From Tenuifilum sp. 4138str (GTDB lineage: Bacteria; Bacteroidota; Bacteroidia; Bacteroidales; Tenuifilaceae): 64,000 bases of DNA. The stretch covers positions 1-64,000 of the forward strand of contig NZ_JBGCUE010000015.1 in assembly GCF_041102575.1 (NCBI RefSeq). Direction: 5' to 3'. Shown here in pieces: positions 26,263 to 34,793 of the stretch. The notes under the pieces were generated by a model. The model ran no database searches and was not told the origin of the DNA. It was given only the letters and a program-made list of their open reading frames with translations. Each line of letters opens with the position of its first letter. Within the stretch, counting starts at the first letter, position 1. Both the position numbers and the translations under genes were made by a program.

Positions 26263-26991
26263 ATGTTACAGCACAATAGGGTAATTGTACTTAGGACTGT
26301 TAGGTTTAAGGAGAATAGCCTGATAGTAAGTTGTTACGCACGTGAGCATGGGCGGAATACTCTGTTAGTAAATAACGCTTTCCCTAAGGGGAAAAAAGTG
26401 GGGTTGAATGTTTACTTCCAGCCCCTATCCATTCTCGATGTGGTTTACTACTATCGCCCTAACGCTGAGATGTACAGGGTAAAAGAGGTTACCCCTACTT
26501 ACGCATTCACCAGCCTACATCTAAATCCTATTAAGCTCACGATAACTATTTTTCTCAGCGAGTTAATTTACAGAACGGTAAGAGAACAGGAGACAAACCA
26601 GCACCTCTTTTCCTTTATTGAGAGTTCAGTACAAATGCTCGATAACCTCAATACCGGTGTAGCAAACTTTCATCTGATTTTCATGGTGCAGCTTTCGCGG
26701 TATTTAGGGTTTTACCCCTTAAACCGATGGAGTCCAGAAGAGCCTTACTTTGACATAAAGAACGGTGTTTTTTGTGGGGTAGAACCCGCTCACGGCTTTG
26801 TGCTTGAGAAACAAACCAGCAAGCTGCTTAGTAATGTGATTGATACACCCATGCTCAACCCTGAAATGCTGAGTTTAAATCAAAATCAGCGACAAATACT
26901 CATTGAAGCCATTGCCTCGTTTTACCGCTTTCATCTTGGTTCCGGAATACGTTTCAGAACCCTACCAATTCTTATCCAGCTATTCGAATAG
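26263..26991 (+). CDS. recO: DNA repair protein RecO
   Basis: 242 aa. N-terminal OB-fold (VIVLRTVRFKENSLIVSCYAREHGRNTLLV), then a helical domain. RecO acts with RecR to load RecA on SSB-coated single-stranded DNA in the RecF pathway. Some RecO proteins carry a CxxC zinc site; none is evident here, as in many Bacteroidota. It starts 4 bp after porZ. Confidence 0.93.
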   Translation: MLQHNRVIVLRTVRFKENSLIVSCYAREHGRNTLLVNNAFPKGKKVGLNVYFQPLSILDVVYYYRPNAEMYRVKEVTPTYAFTSLHLNPIKLTITIFLSELIYRTVREQETNQHLFSFIESSVQMLDNLNTGVANFHLIFMVQLSRYLGFYPLNRWSPEEPYFDIKNGVFCGVEPAHGFVLEKQTSKLLSNVIDTPMLNPEMLSLNQNQRQILIEAIASFYRFHLGSGIRFRTLPILIQLFE

Positions 26992-27089
26992 CTGCATTCA
27001 TCAAATAAACCCTGCATTCCATCAAAATTGATATGATAATTGAAATACAATTTGTAATTTTAAACTACAATCATTGTTTTTAATTCACT

Positions 27090-28214
27090 ATGACCCAGAA
27101 GGTAGGCGAATTAACAGCTTTAAGCGACGACAGCTTGCAAAAACTAATCAGGGAGTATAGGGCCATTGATATGACTTCTTTAACACCCAACGAGAAGGGA
27201 TTTCAAGAGTTTATTGATAGTAATATTGATGATTACAATTTTGATATGGATCGTGATGAAAACATGAATCCATACCAGAAACTCTCAAAGTACATACTCA
27301 AAAAATACTTTAGGGCGATAAACCCTGAAACCGAGATTGCCTTTGTTAGCGGTGTTAACCTGGCGGTTTTTTTAGCTATTGCTTCAACCGTAAAGGATGG
27401 CGATAGCGTGATTGTGTTTGAGCCATTCACTTCAAACCTAAAAACCGCAGTAGAGCTTTGTGGTGCCCGTCCTGTTTACATACCTTTAAGAGCCCCCGAT
27501 TTCCGCATTGATTGGTGCGAGGTTCAGCGAGCCATTAATGCTACAACCAAGTTAATGGTTATTTCATCGCCTCATCTGTTAACCGGACAAACACTAACAG
27601 CTGAGGATTTTGAGGAGCTGCAAAGGTTGATAAATGGAACCAAGATCAAGCTTATCCTAAACGAGTCTATGGCTGAGCTGGGCTATCGTAGCTCTGAAGG
27701 AACAAGCGTTAACTTTTACCCAAGACTTTGTCAGGTTACTTACCGTATAGGTTCGCTCAATATTCCTGTTGCACTTAACGATAGTGAAATTGCTTACTGT
27801 ATTGCACCCGAACCACTAATGGGTGCCTATAAAAATATCCATTCGGCTATTACCTCGAACCCCAACCTAAACCGAGCCGAAGATTTTATCAATATTCTGA
27901 GCGCCGAGATAGAAGGGCACATGCTAGCCGATTTTCTGGATGAGAACTACAAGCTCTTACTGGAGACACTCAAGGATAGTAAACTTATTCCCGTAAAGCA
28001 ATCGGCGGGGTACATGGTAATGCTTGGTTATAAAGGCTACGCCGATATCCGTGATGTTGAAATGGTTGAAAAGTTAATAGTTGAGAAGGGCGTTGGTTTA
28101 CTGCCACTTTCAGGATTTTACCACGATAGGCAGTGTCATAGGTATTTGGCGATGAATATCACAGTACCGCGAGATGAATTTAAAGAGGCCTTAAGCCGAT
28201 TGGCTAGCCTATAA
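27090..28214 (+). CDS. Fold-type I aminotransferase homologue lacking catalytic Lys and Asp
   Basis: 374 aa. The fold is that of class I/II PLP-dependent aminotransferases (MNPYQKLSKYILKKYFR, AFVSGVNLAVFLAIAST, DSVIVFEPF, LMVISSPHLLTGQTL, C-terminal HRYLAMNITVPRDEFKEAL with the substrate-carboxylate Arg351). Key residues are changed. The Asp that binds the pyridine nitrogen (usually in DEVY) is Asn191 in NESM, and the segment that should carry the PLP lysine (SFSK in relatives) reads YRIGSLNIPVALNDS with no Lys between about 217 and 247. It therefore should not form an internal aldimine. It may be a binding or scaffold pseudoenzyme. It is isolated, with a strong terminator after it. Confidence 0.75.
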   Translation: MTQKVGELTALSDDSLQKLIREYRAIDMTSLTPNEKGFQEFIDSNIDDYNFDMDRDENMNPYQKLSKYILKKYFRAINPETEIAFVSGVNLAVFLAIASTVKDGDSVIVFEPFTSNLKTAVELCGARPVYIPLRAPDFRIDWCEVQRAINATTKLMVISSPHLLTGQTLTAEDFEELQRLINGTKIKLILNESMAELGYRSSEGTSVNFYPRLCQVTYRIGSLNIPVALNDSEIAYCIAPEPLMGAYKNIHSAITSNPNLNRAEDFINILSAEIEGHMLADFLDENYKLLLETLKDSKLIPVKQSAGYMVMLGYKGYADIRDVEMVEKLIVEKGVGLLPLSGFYHDRQCHRYLAMNITVPRDEFKEALSRLASL

Positions 28215-28245
28215 GAAGAGCTAAAAGTTTATACTAATAGTATTT

Positions 28246-28279
28246 AAAAATGGCGAAGATAAACTTCTTCGCCATTTTT
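28246..28279. terminator. Bidirectional terminator between the aminotransferase-like and cyanophycinase genes
   Basis: AAAAATGGCGAAG (28246-28258) pairs perfectly with CTTCGCCATTTTT (28267-28279). T runs follow on both strands, serving the two convergent genes. Confidence 0.9.
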
Positions 28280-28303
28280 TTATTACATCATATGTAGTAC
28301 CAA

Positions 28304-29158
28304 TTAAGGTAGCTTAAACCTCTCACCGGGTAAAAGAACGTCAATTTTAAGCCCTTTGACCCCAAGGAGCGAATCGCTGGGAATGGGTTTAGATTTAGAT
28401 GCATCTACCAAAACCACCTGACCTATACCGCAAACAGTTGCACTATCGCCTGAAATGAGCAGTGCGGTAGATTCGTCAATGCCAGCACAGAGATAATCGG
28501 GGTTTTCAATGCTGACAGCAATGAGCCTATTAAGCCGTTCACGTTTAACAAAGTGTTGGTCAACAATAATATTTTTTACTAAACCAAGCCCGTCGGTTAC
28601 CTCAATGTTATTTGGAACTAAATGGCCATACCTTTCATCATCGGGAAATTTAAGCTGTCGGCCAGTAATCATTAGTTTACTCATTACAGCTGCGCCAGCG
28701 CTGGTTCCGGCAATAACTGCTCCGTTATGGTAAGCGTATATCAGTGCTTCATGTATGGGAGTGCCGCCTACAATATCCATAAACTTTTTTTGATCGCCTC
28801 CGGAGATATAAATAAGCGAGGCCTTTTTAAGGGTGTCAACCCACCACTGTTTTATTGTATCGCCCTTTTGAAAAATAATTGAAAGTGCATTGTTAATCCC
28901 CCGTTCAGTAAACTGTTTTGTGGCGTAGTAAGCCGCGCTATCGGGTTCTTCGCTTGCCATGGGTAGCACAACCAGGTAACCCTTTTCCTTAAGTTTTGAA
29001 AGATTTATGATTTGCTGTACCATGGCATCGGGGCGTTTCCCACCTCCAATAATATAAAGCTTGCCTTTGCTAGCGCTTTGCTGCGTGCATTTCAGGAACG
29101 AAAGCGACACTATACCAAGTAGTAGGTATAAAAGGATGTTTTTCCCTGTCATATTCAA
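28304..29158 (-). CDS. Cyanophycinase-like lipoprotein (peptidase S51)
   Basis: 284 aa. Signal peptide with lipobox SFLKC (Cys24), so it is a lipoprotein, probably on the outer membrane. The S51/CphB fold is complete: KLYIIGGGKRPDAMV, ISGGDQKKFM, the nucleophile elbow AGTSAGAAVM (Ser153), VDQHFVKRERLNRL (His202), and GIDESTALL (Glu229). Cyanophycinase cleaves cyanophycin, multi-L-arginyl-poly-L-aspartate, to beta-Asp-Arg dipeptides. A second S51 enzyme (36557-38539) and iadA lie nearby, which supports that substrate. Divergent from the T9SS-cargo gene at 29349. The C-terminal end ALLISGDSATVCGIGQVVLVD and IDVLLPGERF align with the inactive paralogue at 35764-36546. Confidence 0.88.
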   Translation of the reverse strand: MNMTGKNILLYLLLGIVSLSFLKCTQQSASKGKLYIIGGGKRPDAMVQQIINLSKLKEKGYLVVLPMASEEPDSAAYYATKQFTERGINNALSIIFQKGDTIKQWWVDTLKKASLIYISGGDQKKFMDIVGGTPIHEALIYAYHNGAVIAGTSAGAAVMSKLMITGRQLKFPDDERYGHLVPNNIEVTDGLGLVKNIIVDQHFVKRERLNRLIAVSIENPDYLCAGIDESTALLISGDSATVCGIGQVVLVDASKSKPIPSDSLLGVKGLKIDVLLPGERFKLP

Positions 29159-29348
29159 AGTTTTTTAGTAATACAATTAATCACGGGTATGCACTTAATC
29201 GCAAAAAAATAATTTCTCTAAATGTTGTTAGGCCAGGATTAATTAGATGATTCAAAATTCAAGTAGCCATCCAGGCTAAAAATAAGTCAACCCATTAAGT
29301 GATAGCTTAAAGTTGGGTGTATGAATAGTAACCAAACTTTAAAATTCT

Positions 29349-31880
29349 ATGCCTATGAAGTCGAAAATTTTACTCACCACTCTGTTTGTAGCCATAGTAG
29401 CGGCAACTTTTGCTCAGCCGCTATACTGGCGCGAGGATCTGTACGATCCCACAAAAACTTCAACCATAACTCGCGATAATTCTGTTAAAAGCGAGGGTGA
29501 TTATTCACTCAAGTATGTTTTTACCGACGATGGAACACCCTACTTTATATGCGACACCTTTGCAGTGACAGGAGGGGCAAATTATGAGTTTAAAATAGAT
29601 TACCTGGATAACGATCCGGCCTGTAAAATTTCAGCAAGGTTGTGGTTTTTCTCTGCACCAAATACCTCATACCTTGAGCGCCAAACCAGCGGAGCAACAA
29701 CCGATTCGGGCGATTGGCAAACCATAACCATATCGGGAACTGCACCTGCAGGTGCAACCCTGGCCTATGTGGCCATACGCATGGGTACCGATGCTGCCTG
29801 GGCGGGAAGTGGTACTTTCTGGGCCGATAATGCACGTTACTTTGAGAATGGTGGAACTACCAACTTAATTAAGAATGGTGGTTTTGAGGGTTGGAAAGTG
29901 GTTGAGAATTCAACCATTAAGAATTGGCGTGAGGATCTGTACGATCCCTCCAAAACTTCAACTATTAAACCCGAATTAACCAAAAGCACCCATGGGTTCT
30001 ACTCGGTTAAGTATACCTTTACCGACGATGGAACACCTTATTTCATTTGCGATACCTTTACTGTAACCGGTGGAGCCACCTATGAGTTCAACATTGATTA
30101 CCTGGATAACGATCCAGCCTGTAAGATTTCGGCGAGGTTATGGTTTTTCTCAGCGCCAAATACCTCATACCTTGAACGCCAAACCAGCGGAGCAACAACT
30201 GATTCGGGTGATTGGCAGACCATAACCATATCTGGGACTGCACCTGCAGATGCAACCCTAGCCTATGTGGCCATACGAATGCAAACCGATGCTGCCTGGG
30301 CGGGAAGTGGTACATTCTGGGCCGATAATGCACGCTATTTTGAGAATGGTGGTACCTCAAACCTGATAATGAATGGCAGTTTTGAGGAGTGGGAAGCTCC
30401 AACCGAACCAGTATTCTTAACCTATAAGTTTGAAGGATTAAACCCAGTGGTTAATGGGGCTATTGATAAAACAGCCAAGACTGTAACTGCTACAGTTCCT
30501 TATGCAACCGATTTAACCAACCTTGTAGCTTCGTTTACTACCAATGGAGCCACCGTTAAGGTAAACGATGTGGTTCAGGAAAGCGGAGTTACACCAAACG
30601 ACTTTACAAATCCTATCACATACAATTTGGATCTAGGAAGTGTAAACGCTGACTGGGTTGTAACGGTAAATAAAGTTGCTCCTGCTACCGGAAATGATAT
30701 TCTTTCGTTCAAATTCGAAGGGCTTACACCTCCTGTTACCGGTGTTATTAATGCTGCTGAGCACAAGGTTACCGCCGAGGTTCCGTTCTCAACCGATTTA
30801 ACAGCCCTTGTGCCAACCATTACGGTTTCAGAATACGCTACCATTTCACCTGCAAGTGGTGTGGCTCAAAACTTCACCAACCCTGTAACCTATACTGTAA
30901 CTGCTCAGGATGGTTCAACACAGGATTGGATAGTAACCGTAACCAAGGCTGCTGAGGGTCGGACCACTTTGCTTTTTGAGGATTTTGAGAATAAAGTATT
31001 AATTCCTTCCGGGTGGGTGCTGATTAACGGCGATGGCTATACTCAAGCACCAGGCGAAGAGCGTTGGCAGGATAGTGCATGGGTGGTTGCAACAACCAAT
31101 CGTCAGGAGCTACAAGGAACCCAGGTTGCAATGGCTTCATCGTACACCAGCGATATGCCTATGGATGGCAAGGCATACGACTGGATGATTTTACCAAAGG
31201 TTGATTTAGGTAATAATACCACCATTGCATGGCAGGCTATGTCAACTACAACCTCGGGTAACTATCCCGATGATTACATGGTAGTAATTGCTCCAGCAGT
31301 GGATGGTGTTAATCCTACCATTTCTTACTTTGAAACAGAAGGCAACATTTTGCTTGAGGTTAAGCCGGAGAGCTGGTCGCAGTACGTTGGGCGTCCTGGC
31401 CAGGGTTTGGCTACCCGCTCAATCAACTTGCGTAATGCAAAAACAGTAAGCGCTCCCGATGGTTGGTTCAACCGTCCGGTTTGGATTGCGTTTGTACTGA
31501 TTACCGACCTTTACGTAAATCCCGATACCGGAATTCCAAACAGTTCCCCCGGTGGTTCAAACCTTGCTGTTGATAATATCCACATCTACAACGATGTTCT
31601 AAGCGGGATTAGCGATAATGCCAAGAACCTGCTTAATACACTTGTTTACCCCAACCCTGCTTCCGAAAAAGCAACCATTCTTGTCCCCACCCAATTGGGA
31701 GGTAAGGTTGACGTTGTAGTAACCGATATTGTAGGGCGAGTGGTTCACAGCACTTCCATAAACGCAACCGAAAATCAAACCCGAGTAAATCTTGAAACAA
31801 AAGATTGGGGTAATGGTATTTATATGGTTAGAACCACTTACCGTGGTACAACCGGAATTAATAAGTTAGTTGTAAGGTAG
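29349..31880 (+). CDS. Secreted T9SS-sorted multidomain protein with duplicated CBM-like domain
   Basis: 843 aa. Signal peptide (ILLTTLFVAIVAATFAQ), then two copies of a 166-residue beta-rich domain (about 27-192 and 193-350), almost identical from CKISARLWFFSAPNTSYLE through ARYFENGG. Next come two DUF5018-like repeats (YKFEGLNPVVNGAIDKTAKT and FKFEGLTPPVTGVINAAEHK), a cleaved-adhesin or choice-of-anchor-J-like domain starting FEDFENKVLIPSGWVLING, and a T9SS type A sorting domain at the end (YPNPASEKATILV). No catalytic domain is visible, so binding or surface attachment is likely. It lies between a cyanophycinase lipoprotein and the fecR-iadA-sigma genes, so a polymer-binding role is possible but is inference only. 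Confidence 0.82.
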   Translation: MPMKSKILLTTLFVAIVAATFAQPLYWREDLYDPTKTSTITRDNSVKSEGDYSLKYVFTDDGTPYFICDTFAVTGGANYEFKIDYLDNDPACKISARLWFFSAPNTSYLERQTSGATTDSGDWQTITISGTAPAGATLAYVAIRMGTDAAWAGSGTFWADNARYFENGGTTNLIKNGGFEGWKVVENSTIKNWREDLYDPSKTSTIKPELTKSTHGFYSVKYTFTDDGTPYFICDTFTVTGGATYEFNIDYLDNDPACKISARLWFFSAPNTSYLERQTSGATTDSGDWQTITISGTAPADATLAYVAIRMQTDAAWAGSGTFWADNARYFENGGTSNLIMNGSFEEWEAPTEPVFLTYKFEGLNPVVNGAIDKTAKTVTATVPYATDLTNLVASFTTNGATVKVNDVVQESGVTPNDFTNPITYNLDLGSVNADWVVTVNKVAPATGNDILSFKFEGLTPPVTGVINAAEHKVTAEVPFSTDLTALVPTITVSEYATISPASGVAQNFTNPVTYTVTAQDGSTQDWIVTVTKAAEGRTTLLFEDFENKVLIPSGWVLINGDGYTQAPGEERWQDSAWVVATTNRQELQGTQVAMASSYTSDMPMDGKAYDWMILPKVDLGNNTTIAWQAMSTTTSGNYPDDYMVVIAPAVDGVNPTISYFETEGNILLEVKPESWSQYVGRPGQGLATRSINLRNAKTVSAPDGWFNRPVWIAFVLITDLYVNPDTGIPNSSPGGSNLAVDNIHIYNDVLSGISDNAKNLLNTLVYPNPASEKATILVPTQLGGKVDVVVTDIVGRVVHSTSINATENQTRVNLETKDWGNGIYMVRTTYRGTTGINKLVVR
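29427..30400 (+). repeat. 498-bp tandem duplication within the T9SS cargo gene
   Basis: The two copies begin at TGGCG(C/T)GAGGATCTG at 29427 and 29925. The middle of each unit encodes nearly the same residues with mostly synonymous changes, consistent with duplication followed by drift. Confidence 0.85.
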
Positions 31881-31900
31881 ACCTTTACTTTGATCCAAAT

Positions 31901-31930
31901 AAAAGGGCTACCTATTTGGTAGCCCTTTTT
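31901..31930 (+). terminator. Intrinsic terminator after the T9SS cargo gene
   Basis: AAAAGGGCTACC (31901-31912) pairs with GGTAGCCCTTTT (31918-31929), followed by T residues. Confidence 0.85.
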
Positions 31931-32024
31931 ATTTAATACTTATTAACCAATTCCGCTTAAGGGAAATGTAATGTATACACGTATTACGATAAATGACTAA
32001 TTTTACCAATAAAATAAAAAATCA

Positions 32025-33014
32025 ATGAGTTTAAGGCTAAAAGCGAAACAGTTGAAGCGGATGATGCTGGGGATTGCTTCCGAAAAGGAAAAGCAAGAGA
32101 TTTACAACTCGCACGAATCAAATAGTATGCTTGAGCAGGTTTGGAATAATACCAATTCTGAACTTTCGCAACCATCTTTCGATAAGCAAAGGCTGTTCCA
32201 AAAAATTAGTAATCAGATTGATAACAATAATGTACCAGCTATTCGATGGTACCAAAAGCCATCCTTTAGGGTTGCTGCCTCAATTGCTGTGCTAGTTACA
32301 ATATCTCTTTCAGCAATTTACTTCGTTTGGAACAATAGAAATTTTGCTGAGAAACAAATGTTAACTGTTTTTAGCGGAAGCAATTTGATGCAGCAAGTTG
32401 TTCTTCCCGATGGATCGAAAGTGGTGATTAATAAGCAAACAACCATCAAGTACCCCAAAGTATTTAAGGGGAAAGTTCGACGTGTGGAACTTTCAGGCGA
32501 AGCCATTTTTGAGGTAACCCATAATCCAAATCAAGCTTTTATTGTGGCTGCCAACAATGTTGAAGTTGAGGTTTTGGGTACAGTTTTTAACGTTATGGCT
32601 TACCCTACCGATGGAATGGTTACTGCAACCTTAATTTCCGGTAAGGTTAAATTGAAATACATTGACCCAAGTACAAAGAAGGAGCAAAGTATAACCATTG
32701 CGCCAAACCATTCGGCCACATACTATTTTAACCAGAATCGCTTTGAAGTTTCAATGGTTGATGTTAGTAAAGTAACCGCTTGGGAGCAGGGTAAACTAAT
32801 TTTCAGCGATGAGCCTATTGAAAGTGTTGTTAATAAGCTTAACCGTTGGTATGGGGTTGAAATCTCGCTTAGCAATGACCTTAAAGGGAAGTATAGGTTA
32901 ACCATGATTGTTGATAACGAAACTATTGATGAAGTTCTGCTTATTATCTCCAAAACTATTCCTATTGGATATTCAAAATCCGATAAGCAGGTATCAATTT
33001 ACCCAAAACAGTAA
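32025..33014 (+). CDS. FecR-family anti-sigma factor
   Basis: 329 aa. Cytoplasmic N-terminus, one membrane helix (FRVAASIAVLVTISLSAIYFV, about 84-104), then a periplasmic FecR domain (VFSGSNLMQQVVLPDGSKVVINK, VELSGEAIFEV, VEVLGTVFNVMAYP) and a C-terminal DUF4974-like secretin-fold domain (FSDEPIESVVNKLNRWYGVEI). It should hold an ECF sigma factor at the membrane until a signal from an STN-bearing TonB-dependent receptor arrives. The sigma factor (34162) lies downstream, and the STN-SusC (40061) further on. Order is unusual: FecR first, iadA between, sigma last. iadA starts 3 bp after its stop. Confidence 0.92.
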   Translation: MSLRLKAKQLKRMMLGIASEKEKQEIYNSHESNSMLEQVWNNTNSELSQPSFDKQRLFQKISNQIDNNNVPAIRWYQKPSFRVAASIAVLVTISLSAIYFVWNNRNFAEKQMLTVFSGSNLMQQVVLPDGSKVVINKQTTIKYPKVFKGKVRRVELSGEAIFEVTHNPNQAFIVAANNVEVEVLGTVFNVMAYPTDGMVTATLISGKVKLKYIDPSTKKEQSITIAPNHSATYYFNQNRFEVSMVDVSKVTAWEQGKLIFSDEPIESVVNKLNRWYGVEISLSNDLKGKYRLTMIVDNETIDEVLLIISKTIPIGYSKSDKQVSIYPKQ

Positions 33015-33017
33015 AAT

Positions 33018-34190
33018 ATGTCAATGTTTACTCTTATAGCTAACGCTGAAGTGTATGCCCCTGATTACATGGAAAAAAAGGATGTCCTGGTTTGCAACGA
33101 GACAATCATAGCTATTGGTGATAGCATAAACCCCAAAATGCTGCCCGATAGTGAAGTCGATATAATAGATGCCACCGGATTGAAATTGATACCCGGTTTA
33201 ATAGATGCCCATGTTCATATCGCTGGAGCAGGAGGCGAAGGTGGCCCATCGACCCGAACGCCAGAGCTACAGCTCAGCCAGCTTATTGCCGGGGGGATTA
33301 CAACCGTTATAGGTTGCCTAGGTACTGATGGAATAACCCGCTCACCTGAGGCCGTTCTCATGAAAGCAAAATCGCTAAGGGCTGAAGGGGTATCGGCTTG
33401 GATGTACACAGGATCGTATCAGGTACCCACACCAACCATTACTGGCTCAATTGCTCGTGATTTAGCACTTATTGAAGAAGTTATTGGTGCGGGCGAGATA
33501 GCCCTTTCGGACCATCGCAGTTCGTGGCCTACAACTGCAGAGCTAATCAGGTTGGCTGAGGAGGCCCGGGTAGGAGGTATGCTCGGAGGTAAAGCTGGTA
33601 TTGTGAACATTCACATGGGCGATGCCAAAAACCCTTTTCAACCCATTCACGATGCGGTTTCGCAAAGCGAACTTAGTTACAGGCAATTTCATCCAACCCA
33701 TTGCAACCGAAACGATTACATCTTTGAGGATGCCAAAAAATACGGGAAGGAAGGATATATTGATATAACAGCCAGCTCTTATCCTTACTTCCCTGAATAT
33801 GAGGTTAAGCCATCCAGAGCAATAGTGGAACTGGTGAGGGCAGGTGTTCCCCTAGAGCACATTACAATGACCTCCGATGCAAACGGATCGCTCCCTTTAT
33901 TTGATAAAAATGGTGAACTGGTTAGGCTTGAAATGGGTCAACCCAAATCTATTTATAACGAAATGATTGATATCCATTTAAAGGAGGGTTTACCCCTTGA
34001 AAAGGCATTGACTGTGGTAACATCAAATGTTGCGCGAATACTGAAGTTGAAAAGTAAAGGGAAGGTGCAGGTTGGCACCGATGCCGATTTGGTATGTATT
34101 AATAACGATTTTGCGATTGTTCACATAATAGCCAAAGGAAAAATTTTGTTAAGGGAGGGAGTTGCAAGAGCCAAGGGAACATACGAGTAA
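33018..34190 (+). CDS. iadA: Isoaspartyl dipeptidase (beta-aspartyl dipeptidase)
   Basis: 390 aa zinc amidohydrolase that cleaves beta-Asp-X dipeptides. It follows E. coli IadA along its whole length: DAHVH (His65, His67), GGEGGPSTRTPE, LLGTD-like CLGTDGITRSPE, SAWMYTGSYQVPTPTITGS, SDHRSSWP, IHMGDAKN (His199), HPTHCNRN (His228), TSDANGSLP (Asp287). The bridging position that is a carboxylated lysine in E. coli (Lys162, before CAISDH) is Glu160 here, a change also seen in other amidohydrolases, so catalysis may still be metal-based. Beta-Asp-Arg, the cyanophycinase product, would be a natural substrate. Its end overlaps the sigma-factor start by 29 bp. No signal peptide, so cytoplasmic. Confidence 0.95.
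   Translation: MSMFTLIANAEVYAPDYMEKKDVLVCNETIIAIGDSINPKMLPDSEVDIIDATGLKLIPGLIDAHVHIAGAGGEGGPSTRTPELQLSQLIAGGITTVIGCLGTDGITRSPEAVLMKAKSLRAEGVSAWMYTGSYQVPTPTITGSIARDLALIEEVIGAGEIALSDHRSSWPTTAELIRLAEEARVGGMLGGKAGIVNIHMGDAKNPFQPIHDAVSQSELSYRQFHPTHCNRNDYIFEDAKKYGKEGYIDITASSYPYFPEYEVKPSRAIVELVRAGVPLEHITMTSDANGSLPLFDKNGELVRLEMGQPKSIYNEMIDIHLKEGLPLEKALTVVTSNVARILKLKSKGKVQVGTDADLVCINNDFAIVHIIAKGKILLREGVARAKGTYE
34152..34160 (+). promoter_or_regulatory. Shine-Dalgarno-like site for the ECF sigma gene
   Basis: The run AGGGAGGGA stands within iadA just before TTG 34162. Strong SD sites are rare in this lineage, which supports TTG 34162 as the true start and translational coupling to iadA. Confidence 0.5.
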
Positions 34191-34743
34191 CCAAGAGGTT
34201 ACAGTTGAGTTGAGTAGGGAAAAGCAAATCGCCCTTAAGGTTATTGAGGGCAACCATGATGCTTTTGCCCAGCTCTACGATTTATATGCCGAAAGGATTT
34301 ACTACTTTGCCCTCCGCTTTATGATTTCCAAAGAGGATGCCGAAAATGTAACACAGGAAGTGTTTGTAAAGCTTTGGGAAACCCGCGACCGTATTGATGT
34401 AAACCTTTCATTAAGCTCATACCTTTTCACCATAGCCAGAAACACCATTTTTAATATCCATCGTAAGCGGGTAAATGAGATTGCTTACCTTGAGCATTTG
34501 AGCAACTACCTTGAATCAAATCACGTCCGATTGGAGAATGAAATTATTTTCCGAGATATTCAGGAACAGCTAGAAAGAATAATAAACGATTTACCGCCTC
34601 AGCGGAAAAAAGTATTTGAGCTTAGCCGAAAACAAGGACTAAGCCATAAGGAAATAGCGGAACAGCTTAACATCTCCGAAAAAACAATAGAAACGCATAT
34701 TAGACTTGCCCTGAAAACACTTAGGGAGGGACTAAATCTGTAA
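34162..34743 (+). CDS. ECF sigma-70 family RNA polymerase sigma factor
   Basis: Up to 193 aa. Region 2 contains DAFAQLYDLYAERIYYFALRF and ENVTQEVFVKLWE; region 4 contains LPPQRKKVFELSRKQGLSH and EIAEQLNISEKTIETHIRLAL. No ATG or GTG is available near the start: TTG at 34162, preceded by a strong AAGGGAGGGA, or TTG at 34210. The 34162 start overlaps iadA by 29 bp, so translation is probably coupled. Bacteroidota ECF factors of this type are released from FecR when a SusC-like receptor senses its substrate, then switch on the SusCD genes. The likely target is the locus at 35.7-44.6 kb. Confidence 0.9.
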   Translation: MQEPREHTSNQEVTVELSREKQIALKVIEGNHDAFAQLYDLYAERIYYFALRFMISKEDAENVTQEVFVKLWETRDRIDVNLSLSSYLFTIARNTIFNIHRKRVNEIAYLEHLSNYLESNHVRLENEIIFRDIQEQLERIINDLPPQRKKVFELSRKQGLSHKEIAEQLNISEKTIETHIRLALKTLREGLNL

Positions 34744-34745
34744 AT

Positions 34746-34778
34746 AAAAAGGATGCCAACATTATTGGCATCCTTTTT
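34746..34778. terminator. Bidirectional terminator between the ECF sigma and lipoprotein genes
   Basis: AAAAAGGATGCCAA (34746-34759) pairs with TTGGCATCCTTTTT (34765-34778), between two convergent genes. Confidence 0.9.
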
Positions 34779-34793
34779 TACCTATTAACAAAT

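Noticed and set aside
29590-30402. Long open frames on the minus strand within the T9SS cargo gene (29590-29835 and 30088-30402)
   Set aside because: They mirror the repeated domain of the plus-strand gene, which carries a signal peptide and sorting domain; the reverse frames have low-complexity composition and no recognisable family.
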